Positions 12,965 to 22,244 of a DNA stretch of 64,000 nt are shown here, piece after piece; the stretch's first letter is position 1; each line of letters starts with the position of its first letter. Made by a program: the position numbers and the translations under genes. The stretch comes from Blattamonas nauphoetae (lineage: Eukaryota > Preaxostyla > Oxymonadida): positions 1 to 64,000 of the forward strand of contig JARBJD010000149.1 in assembly GCA_033064195.1 (NCBI GenBank). The letters run 5' to 3'. Below the pieces are notes generated by a model. The model ran no database searches. It had not been told where the DNA came from and saw nothing but the letters and a program-made list of their open reading frames with translations.

Positions 12965-14560
12965 GTGAGTTCCCTATGGACACCCCGATACCCCTTTGGG
13001 GACGATCTATCTCAATCCTTCTCAATGACTGCTACGCTCTCACAGAGAATAGCGAAGTCCTTGAAGGGATTAGTCTTGGGTGGGCATGATTTACGGTCAA
13101 ATTCTTGGTACAGAATCTGAAGCCCACATGAACCCCGGGGACAATCTTTCGATCATCCGTCTCCAATCCAACCTTCAATTCGTTCTACGCATCAGTCACG
13201 AGGGCACCATTTTGCCTGAGTATCTTGGAACATTACGTCGAGGTCTCACACTTGCACTAACTGGACCTACTCTTCATATGCAAAATAAAAAATTCAATTA
13301 AAAAAAATCAATGTTAATTTTGTGAACACCCAAATCATCCTAAATTCTTCTCTGAAGGAACAGGAAGCTGCTTGTACTCACCGACGAGCTCACAGTTGTA
13401 CTTCCTCAGTTCATTCTCCACAAACGATTGAGTGTAGTGTCGACGTTGTGACGTGTGCGGTCTGTTCCCTTGATTCCACAACTTTGGTTTTATCCTCCAC
13501 TCAACACCTTCATGAACATAGATGACTGGGATATTGTGTCTGACATACTCAGAGACAAGTTCACAGTTCTCTTCTTTCATTGACTGAATCAAAGCTTGCT
13601 TGGCATCTGTTCGACGTTTTTCACTCCCCTTTGGAGGGTTCGAAGTCTTTAGCGAGACATATGTAGAATTCACTGTTGTCATTTAATACAAATTAAAAAA
13701 ATCAAAAAATAAAAAACATAAATGAAATGTGAAGTGAGGTGTTGGAACTTTTTCTTTCTTGTTCCTTGTTGTGCCAGCTTTCATCTTGCTTCTTTCTTTT
13801 TTGTTTCTTTCTTCCAAGTTTCATTTTTTCATTCATTCATTCAATTCATCATTCATTTTTCAATCATTCAATCATTCATCATTCAATTTTTCAAGTTTGT
13901 ATGATTGTACCGTAGGACTCTCACCCTGTGAGGGTTCGAAGTCTCTAACTGAGACAACCCGATACTCCTTTGGGGATCATTCTATCGTGATCCTACTCAA
14001 TGACTACTGCTGGCGAATTCCTTGAAGGGTTAAGTCTTGGGTGGGCATGATTTACGGTCAAACTCTCTGTCGAGAATCTGAAGCCAACATGAACCCCGGG
14101 GCGGATTCCTAGAAATCCACCGTCTCCAATTCAACCTTCAATTCGTTCTACGCATTAGTCACGAGGGCACCATTTTGCCTGAGTATCAAGGGAAATTACG
14201 TCGAGGTATCATTTTTCAACTTGAAATTCAATCATTCATCATTCAAGCCTTCATCGTTCAATCGTTCATCATTTCCTTTATCAAGTTTTTGTATGATTGT
14301 ACCGTAGGACAACCCGATACTCCTTTGGGGATCACTCTATCATGATCCTACTCAATGACTACTGCTGGCGAATTCCTTGAAGGGCTAAGGTATTGGGGGG
14401 GCATGATTTACGGTCACATTCAAGTGATGCCCACAGTGAACCCCCGGGGACAACCTCCCAGTTCGTCCCGCTCCAATCCAACCTTCAATTCGTTCTACGC
14501 ATTAGCCACGAGGGCACCATTTTGCCTGAGTATCAAGGGAAATTACGTCGAGGTTTCATA
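12965..14560. repeat. Three diverged copies of an about 270 bp repeat
   Basis: Related blocks lie at about 12975-13245, 13950-14210 and 14310-14555. Each runs from CCCGATACYCCTTTGGGGAT through GGGCATGATTTACGGTCA to GGGCACCATTTTGCCTGAGT and ends near TTACGTCGAGGT. The copies differ by substitutions and small indels. No shared long frame is conserved, so this may be a noncoding element or part of a larger repeat family. The spacers between copies are AT-rich. Confidence 0.8.
13335..13682 (-). CDS. Convergent 115-residue protein with two similar halves
   Basis: The ORF starts at ATG and contains two related segments, ENCELVSEYVRHNIPVIYVH and KYNCELVGEYKQLPVPS. This pattern resembles short beta-hairpin DNA-binding repeats that accompany endonucleases in large viruses and protists, but the match is weak. 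It is convergent to the capsid-like block and may belong to it. The frame looks whole. Confidence 0.4.
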   Translation of the reverse strand: MTTVNSTYVSLKTSNPPKGSEKRRTDAKQALIQSMKEENCELVSEYVRHNIPVIYVHEGVEWRIKPKLWNQGNRPHTSQRRHYTQSFVENELRKYNCELVGEYKQLPVPSEKNLG

Positions 14561-14579
14561 CTTCAACTTTTTTGGAAAT

Positions 14580-14740
14580 TTTGAATTTTTGAATTTTTGA
14601 ATTTTTTGAATTTTTGAATTTTTTGAAATTTTCCTAAGTATTTTTTTTTGAAATTTTTTTTTGAATTTTTGAATTTTTTTAAATTTTTGAAATTGTTTTG
14701 GTATTTTGAAACTTTTTCATTTTTTTTTGAAATTAAGATT
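14580..14740. repeat. Simple TTTGAATTTTTG-type low-complexity run
   Basis: About 160 bp of degenerate GAATTTTTT repeats, directly upstream of a tRNA-like sequence on the other strand. It may be the A-rich tail of a tRNA-derived SINE read on the minus strand. Confidence 0.7.
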
Positions 14741-14815
14741 GCCCCTCGCCTGAATCGAACCACCCCCTAGAAACGGGTGGACACTGGAACGTACCCACTG
14801 AGCTACTAGCTCCTG
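14741..14815 (-). repeat. tRNA-like sequence, probably SINE head or tRNA pseudogene
   Basis: On the minus strand TAGCTCAGTGGGTA matches a Pol III A box and GGTTCGATTC a B box, at normal tRNA spacing. The acceptor and T stems do not pair well, so a working tRNA is unlikely. The A/T-rich run that follows on the same strand fits a SINE tail. Confidence 0.6.
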
Positions 14816-14894
14816 AAAATGTTAGTTTCGACCTGTGCCTTATACCTCGAATGTTCAGATCTGCTATATATTCCTTTTATCGTCTACCTATCTC

Positions 14895-15118
14895 CCCTCG
14901 TTAAAAAGCATGGATTTATCACGGGAACGACTTTTTTACCCTCGTTAAAAAGCATGACTTTTTCTCGTCAGCGATTTTTTCAAAATAAGTTAGATTTTCC
15001 GTTTTAACATTTTACCCCCGTTAAAAAGCATGACTATTTCACGGGAGCGATCTGCTAGATCTTAATTCTTGGCCACTTGTTACCCTCGTTAAAAAGCATG
15101 ACTTTTTCACGGGAGCAT
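14895..15118. repeat. Four hairpin units
   Basis: Units begin at about 14895, 14939, 15015 and 15083. Each reads CCCTCGTTAAAAAGCATGAC then TTTTTCACGGGAG. AAAAAG pairs with CTTTTT, GT with AC and CCC with GGG around a CATGA loop, so each unit can form a stem of about 11 bp. Loop and stem are better kept than the spacers (AT-rich, 10-40 bp). Confidence 0.8.
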
Positions 15119-15219
15119 TTTTGCTATATAGTGAATTTCTTGACAAAGTTTTCAAATTTTAAATCTGCTATAGTGTCTTTTTTTCGGGTATAAAGTTTCT
15201 GATTTTTCGGGATAATTTC

Positions 15220-15480
15220 AGGACCGGATAGTCTAGTGGGAATGGTGAGTGCACGCACTACTACTACTAAGCTGAAGGTCCTAGGTTCAATTCCTGGCGG
15301 AAGCATTTAATTTCACATATCACTGCCCTTTGGCATGGTCTAGGCCCTTGGCAAGACCAACGTACGTCTCCGGAACTCAAACCGATAAAAATGAGTTCCG
15401 ATGCCGGTCTAAAAGGGACCGATGAGAAGGGTCGCAACCTTCGGAACCTTGAAAAAATACACCAGCTTCCGCCAAAATCA
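15220..15480 (+). repeat. tRNA-derived SINE
   Basis: The head has an A box (TAGTCTAGTGG at about 15230) and a B box (GGTTCAATTCC at about 15283). A non-tRNA body follows, with an internal palindrome-like pair (GGAACTCAAACC and GAGTTCCGATGCCGG) and a CTTCGGAACCTTGAAAAAAT tail. The acceptor stem does not pair, which separates it from a real tRNA gene. The 3' end is placed approximately. Confidence 0.65.
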
Positions 15481-15499
15481 AGGTTTTTGCATTTTTGAA

Positions 15500-18400
15500 A
15501 ATTTTTGAAATTTTGCTTCAACTTGAAAGTTTGAAGTAACTGAAACCTGGAAGAGAATATTTCTCTAAGTTTGACAACTTTCTGAAATGAAAATGACTTT
15601 TACTTCAAGTATTTTCTGAATTGTCAATCGGCATGGAGAAAAAGCTATAGAAGTGGTGTCTTTGCCAACGTGGTTCTCAAATCGCTTTCTATACTACTGC
15701 AGAGCAGTGTTCGAACAGTGCAGAACGATGAGCGATCAGATAATGGTGCCTTGGCAACTGTTCGGATCGAGCGGCGGAACTCTCTGAATCTCACCTCATT
15801 CTTCAAGAATTAAGGAAATTTCAGCGCCTGACATTTGTTGAAGAAAGAAAGTGGAGGGTTGGAACCGGAAAGCATCATATTGCTTCTGGAATTAGAGAGC
15901 GTTGTCGTTTTGACGCTGTCACCTTCAGCTGGATGAGTTGAAATGAATGAAAAGTGATTCAAACCCAGTAAAATTGCAGAGGAGCTAAGAGGGGAACAAC
16001 AAGAAGCGAATAGAATATGATGTGTGGATGCATCACCAGGCATCTGAGTGGTGGCATCAAAACAGGTAAAGCTGACATCAATTGATGTCAGTCCCCAAAT
16101 TTTAACTGAGATCAAATCTCAACTCTTTTTCTTTGAGATTTTCACATTATCACTTCATCTATGATGTTCAATTCACTTCTTGTTTTCACATAATACTCTT
16201 CTATCGTTCAGTTAGCTCTTATTTCCCAAAAACACACACGATCAAATTCACCAACATTTCTATTTTCGATGTATTCCCTTCATTGACTAAAATCAGTGAG
16301 TAAATCCCATCAAATTAGACATGTTACAATCCCACCCATCTCCCACGCGAATCCCACTTTTTTCCTGGAAATCCCACAAAAATCCCATCCATAATTTGGT
16401 TTTACGACACTTCAGTTTTATTCTCCCATGACCTTGATTTGACTTGAAATTTAGTTGAGATGAGATACAGTACATGTAATTTACCTATAAACGGAATGGT
16501 CTGGTCGTCTGGAACCAATTATCCATGATCAACCCTTATCTCCACACAAAAATCCCAGAAAATCCCAGGTGTGAAAAGCATAATTTTCTTGCCATAGTTA
16601 ATTTGTTCATCAACACTATCGTTGAAATATTACGAATCCCAACCATCCCAAAAATCCCAGGGGATGGGACTGGGAGATCTCCCCATTTCACACATCAGGG
16701 TATGCCAAAAAACCCCTCAAATCCAAAGAACTCAAATGTCCACCAAAAAGTGAAAGATCATGTGAAGGGGTATCCATCCTTGGAGTAATAGCTTGTGCAA
16801 ACACCTGTGGGAGGAGGTGAAGGTCAATCTTTATGAGTTGATCAACATGAAAAAAGTGCGTTATGGGAACTGTTGAAATTCATTATGCCTAATGATCCAT
16901 TTATGAATCAATTATCATTCATTTATTGAGAAAATGTCAGAAAAACTGATGTGAAATGCATGATTAGTGATATCAAAATAGATCCGCCCATCTTGTTCAT
17001 CAGCTTCCCCTCTCACACAACGGTGTGTTACTCTCAGAATTTCATGACTTCTTCACATTCCAGTTTTACGACGCATGGATAACTTGATCTCGTGTGGATA
17101 TGGTGTCTTTCACGTCATCAACAACAGTTGTTTCGATGCAGATGTCTGGACAGAACATTGATGATGGTCATTGGAATCCATCGTAAACCAGCTGATACGG
17201 AAGAATAATGAAATGATTCTTGAAAAGAAACGGCAAACTTCGTAGTCAGGTACGATCAGGTTAATTGTGTTCGTGAGACTGCATCCTTTCAGCTGAATTG
17301 AAAAACTGCCTGAACGAAAGAGATCATAATTTCTGTGAGGGTGAAAACACATACATCAGCATATCTGAGAATTTCGTTGATGATGTGCCGGCCTCTGTTA
17401 TTTTCTTTTCGGTTCCGCAAAATTTCAGTGTTCCACAATCACCCTCGAATCCCCTTCGCATCGAGTTGGACCTGCTAAGGTGATCGGAAACACAACTCCT
17501 TAGAGATTCAGGGAACTTTCTTCATGGTTTTCTTCAAAGCTTGGAATGATCTCGATTTGGAGATCTTCTGCGAGATGATGGAATGGGAGAGAGTGTCGGC
17601 TTGTCCACACCAATAATGAAATTCCCTTGTTCTGTGTGAAGTGTTCCTTTAACTTCGGTGCGTGATATTCGTGTTGGGCGAGTTGAGATTTGTTTGATCC
17701 ACTCGGCTAATTCTCATCTGCCTGTCTCCCTTAATTCACATTTTGTCAATTCTTCCCGACTCAACCCTGAGTGGACTGTGCCAAATATGTGTTCTTTCTT
17801 CTTGATCTTAACTGATGATCTGTAAATCGGATCGTTCTCGGAAGAAGAATCACTCAGCGAGATCACATCAGAAAATAAACACGATTGAACGGAGTCGCAC
17901 AACGGACTCTCGATCTCGAATCAGATCACTATCTATGTCTTATTCACTGTATGATCCTCGTTTTCTCCTCAATCCTTTTGATCCTTCTAGATCAAAGGAA
18001 TGAGGATTTTGAGGTGATTGCGTTCTTGGAAGAGGAGAAAATGAAATCAGTTCAGTTCTCTGAATCTCATTGTGCTCTTCATATCGATCAAGTTTACTCA
18101 GATGATCAGAGACTGATTAAAAGAAGAGGATCATCGAATTCATGAAACCAAGACCCAAAGCGAAGAAGAAATGGATACTGAATTTCACAGAGTTGTGGAC
18201 GCGTTGATTCAGAACAAGATTATGTTTGTACGCAGTAAATAAGGAGCAGAACTGTTCGAGTTCGAAAATCAGGATGATCCTGTCGGTCTACAGATACAGT
18301 AGGACATCGAAGGAAACAACGGAATCATTACCAGTTTTGGAGTGTGTATAAGAACCTTCAAGGAACGCCACCACTTCTGTGGTATGAATACACAAAGTAA

Positions 18401-18700
18401 TGACGAATTTCGTACAGCATTCCGAGGAAAACCTCAGTTTCATCAATGACACACGCCGACCTAAGAACGGGCAACTTGGAAGGACATCAACCACCCGTCA
18501 GGTGCGGATGGTGAATCGAAATCACAAAATAGCTCGCCTTTTGGCATATCCATTTTCAGTCTGTCTATCATAACATTATCACTGTCTTCCTGCTTTATTC
18601 CTGAAGAAAAATGCTGCATCGAAACTTTCCCATCAAAGTTTGCTTCAACTGATCCACAATTCATCTTGTTAGGTCTGTAAAAGTCCTTGGTTCAGTCCTC
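15500..18700. other. Intergenic stretch, no gene recognised
   Basis: Moderately AT-rich sequence with short overlapping open frames only. AATCCCAC- and AATCCCAG-type motifs recur between 16300 and 16700. No domain or splice-supported exon chain could be followed. Confidence 0.5.
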
Positions 18701-19350
18701 ACCACTTGCCCACCCCACATCCTGTTGCGATCACAGAGGAACCTACTCTACCTTCGCTGGGTGTCGTGGAAGGCGGAGAAGCTTCAGTTCGGCCCGACGG
18801 AGAGCAGCTCCCACAGCAGCATGTCGAGGAGAACGTCATCAGACAACTTGTCAATGTCCCGCGTATCCCGCGTCCGGTCCTGATCCGCCTGATGCTGTTT
18901 TGAGCCGAGGCAAAGACAACCAAAGATGATTAAGAGCACGTAGATGATACACAAAACAATGACAGTGTGTGCCAACGAACATGGAATCACTTCCACTCGA
19001 CAGACCCGAAGGGCGATGTTACGATGTCAGAAGAATATGTGTTTGAGACAGTCTCCACAAAGCAGAAGGGAGTAGAATTCACCGATTCCGCTTCGGCGAC
19101 ACGCGCAGATGTGATCCAACCACATTCAACGCAGCAGCGGCAGGGAAGATCACAGCGTCATTCTATCTAATGTTTTTGACAAGGCCATGTTCGTCCAGAA
19201 GGAGTACGCCGTGCTGGTGTTCGACAAACAGGATGTTGAGTTTCCAGTGTCGTTTGCGGAAATACAGGCCGACGTCGTTCTTCCGACTTGGCGATTTGAG
19301 AATGCGGGTGGGTCGTGTGGACTGGTTGTGCGTCCGATGATATAGACAAC
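18700..19350. other. Coding-like GC-rich stretch, strand unresolved
   Basis: Base composition rises here as in genes. On the minus strand 18784-18996 encodes a membrane segment (VIVLCIIYVLLIIFGCLCLG) followed by an acidic/basic tail and a Leu-rich end. On the plus strand 19180-19340 encodes a beta-rich piece (EYAVLVFDKQDVEFPVSF). Neither extends without stops. They may be exons of two convergent decayed genes. No family is recognised. Confidence 0.3.
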
Positions 19351-19399
19351 GAATTGGAGGCTGCAGAGAATGGGTCAGATACGACGGGTTCACACTCCC

Positions 19400-21115
19400 G
19401 TTCCTCGACGCAATCATCTCGCAGTCTTTCACGTCCTCGTCCGTCTCGCCCAGCCCTGTCTGTGCTCAAAACGCACAATGGAATACAATTCGTCAGATTT
19501 CCTGCACAAGTCAAGAATGGAAACATCAACTGGGCTGACGTCAGCGGGCGACAGGACGGGAGTATGGAAAAAGCGGCCCAGCCTGTTTTGGGCTGTGTAC
19601 TGTTGTCCCTTCATATGCACAATTCGAAACCGCGGAGTGTTGTATTCGTGGAGGAGGAGTCGAGATCAACATGCAATACTGACAGACCTCGCTCACCATC
19701 CATCTCCCGCGCTTCGTCTTCCACTTCCTGTGCCCTCATACGCCAAAATATTAGCTACACTCGTGCTCGCTCGATTCTGTTCTTCTCAATGGCAGCTGCG
19801 TTCTCCATCTCAGTGTTGGGATCTTTCTTCTTCGTTATCTCTTGTTTCGTTGCTGCAATCAGATTGCGCTCGTCGGCTTCTCTCGCAAGTGTCCTGTCTT
19901 CGCCAATCAGCTTCAACACGCGCTCCTTCGTTGTGTTGCGTGAGGGTGAGATGAGAACTCACCACTTCCAGCGTGTTGTTGGAACAATGCGTTCACTATC
20001 TTTCAACCGCAACTCCGACAGCAGCCGGACGCTCTCGTCCATCAGAAGCTCTGTCTTTGTCTTCCTCTCCTGCAGCTCCCGTGTCGTCGGAACGCCATCC
20101 ACCGAACGATACGTCGTCGCTGCCTTTCCTTCCGCCCGCCCGTTGAGATGGACCGCTGTTTTCGGGCGTACTCTTTGTCGTACCATTCGATGTGGGTGAA
20201 TTTGAACACACGTCGCCCCGAACTTCGAACAGCACGCGATACTACCCCTCCTCGAGTTCCTCAATCTCATCGGCCTCTTCAACAATGTTGGCCACAAATT
20301 TGGATCCGCCCTTACGCCAATCTGGAAGCGGATAATGAGGATGAGAAAGGCATACCGTGGGAGCTTACTTCACACGTGAGTGTCTCGCTTTCGAAGTGCT
20401 GTTTGAGGAGTGCCTGCACAGCGGTGCGGAAGACGTCGAATGACCGCTCGGGGTCTTCTTCATGGCGGATTGGATCTGGAGGAGATGAAAATACGAAGGG
20501 ATGACATGGCACACGAGAAAGATTATGCTCCTTCTGTGTTTGCCACTACTCGACAAATCGCTGATATCTGTTGGGGTGGTTGGGCAGAATCTGCTAGAAA
20601 ACCTTCAATCTGCGAGTGAAGAGTTGAGCTCGACAGCTGCCCCTCTTCTTTGTAGACGGAGTGTGGGCAGAGCAGATACAGAACTTCACTGCAGCTGTCC
20701 CCATCTTCACACCCGAACTCGTCGGTCGATGCAGTTGGCATGAACAGGCCTTCCTTCACACGACGACGAAGAGCATTGGATGACCGTTTGGCTTGGAGCT
20801 TGTGTGCTGGCGGCTGTCTGACGAAGAAGGAGTGTGAGACAAGGCGCATGTTAATGCGGACGAGTTGGAAGTGGACTGAAGAAGATGAGGCAGATTGACA
20901 AGTTGAAAGAGGAAGAGGAGAGCACACGTGAAGAATCGAACAAACACACTCGCACCACTCTTCGGGAAAGGTGTGGAATGCTTCTGTTCGGAGAGAGCTG
21001 GTGAGAGAGGAGATGGCGATGGAAAAAGATGCAGAAAACACACTCGATACTGTGCTGCTTGATCAACATCAACGTAGATCATCCTCTGCCTGACCTGTTC
21101 TACTCGATATTTCAC
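19400..21115 (-). pseudogene. Decayed spliced gene, unknown family
   Basis: Protein-like pieces follow one another on the minus strand. They start near ATG 21115 (VEQVRQRMIYVDVDQAAQYR) and continue after a candidate intron with a long hydrophilic exon (20523-20875). Further pieces are DPERSFDVFRTAVQALLKQH, VFKFTHIEWYDKEYARK, ELLMDESVRLLSELRLKDSE, a coiled-coil exon (LAREADERNLIAATKQ) and VSPVDVSILDLCRKSDELYS. Adjacent pieces lie in different frames near 20180, 20190 and 19620, and a stop interrupts at about 20245, so several breaks are present unless the sequence has errors. A candidate 33-nt intron lies near 19735-19767. I do not recognise the family. Confidence 0.45.
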
Positions 21116-21119
21116 CTCA

Positions 21120-22240
21120 ACACCTCCCCACTCTTTTTTTTCTCCTTAACTCTCTTCTAATCACTTACTTTTTGATTTTGTTTTTCCTTGTTGTCTCACA
21201 TCTCCTGAAACTTCGTCTAATTTATTGATTCTTCATTCTTTCACAAGATTCATGCCTGATCAACCAAAAACAACCTTTGTGAGAATAATGATTGAATCGG
21301 GTCAATCTTGACAGAATGAGTCAATAATTATGAACGATGATGCACTTTAGACAGGAAATAGTGATCTTCAGATTTAATTTGAAAATTTCAGAGATTATGG
21401 GTTAGAAAGAAAGAATGGGCTTCATCTCCCCCAGTTTCAATTTGCACACCCAATTTCGACTCCTCACATCTTTCTACTGTGATTCTCTTTCACTTTTTCG
21501 TGGACGTTTTATTTCTTTGGATTTTAGGGGTTTTTTGGTTTTCCCTCAGAAGTACCCACATCTCACTCTTGTGGTTTTTCTTTGTTTTTTTATCAATATC
21601 GCATCTGAAATGATTGAAATCATCAATATCAATGAAACTGGATACTAATTGCCTAAACGGGCGATTGATCATCATGTGGGACAATATTTTTGACATCATA
21701 GCTCACATCCTTAAAATGAGAATTTCCGAAAATCCGTAAATCCTTCACGAATTGAGATTGTATGTTTTTCTTAATTGAGATTCTTGATGTTTTGATCTCC
21801 AAGTCTGTTCTATTGACAAATGTAGTGTGATCGAACCATAATCGTGATGTTATGTCCGAGGATTCCTGAAAAGGGTGTTTTCCGATTTCGCTGTCTGTCT
21901 ACTGCAGTTTTGTCATGAATTAATTGGCCATCAGTATCCTGGAAACAGTCTGTTCTATATATTTCGTCATCTCACTTCAATCTCAGATTTTAGGGTACCC
22001 AATCGTCCACCATTCATATCATCCCAGGTCTGTCTTTGTTACGCATTGCTTATTGTCCATATCTGACTTAGGTCACTATGGATCTGGTCATGAAGTGAAT
22101 CATAAAAAAGGAGGCCAAATATGGTCATCTCTGGATTGATACCCTTCGAACCCTTCCACTCGTCGTCAAAGTTTTTATCTCTCGGTCTTCATTATTTTCC
22201 ATTCATTCATTTTTGCTCTTCCAATCTCACACACGCTAAC
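21120..22240. other. AT-rich intergenic stretch
   Basis: No coding pattern, repeat or RNA gene is visible. It lies between the head of the decayed minus-strand gene and the anoctamin-like gene, so it may once have held divergent promoters. Confidence 0.5.
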
Positions 22241-22244
22241 CACC

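Larger units (their letters stand above)
8787..13690 (+). mobile_element. Virus-like element remnant with tandem capsid-like genes
   Basis: This is an island of AT-rich, Asn/Ser/Thr-rich coding sequence unlike its surroundings. It holds two tandem paralogues of 538-630 and 569 residues, a 137-residue ORF on the same strand and a convergent 115-residue ORF. Spacers of 40-60 bp between the forward ORFs resemble compact viral gene order. The paralogues look like double-jelly-roll-type major capsid proteins of Polinton-like or related viruses, judged only from a beta-rich pattern and a shared Pro-x-x-x-Phe-Gly-Asp/Asn-Leu core. No polymerase, integrase, packaging ATPase or terminal repeats are visible, so it is a fragment. 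One member appears broken (about one break) and the others look whole. Little decay suggests a fairly recent insertion. The family is inferred. Confidence 0.55.

Noticed and set aside
14895-15118. CRISPR-like array
   Set aside because: Only four units, spacers are AT-rich and uneven (about 10-40 bp), the genome is eukaryotic and no cas genes are present.
15220-15306. Functional tRNA gene
   Set aside because: A and B boxes are present but the acceptor and T stems do not pair and the sequence continues into a SINE-like body.
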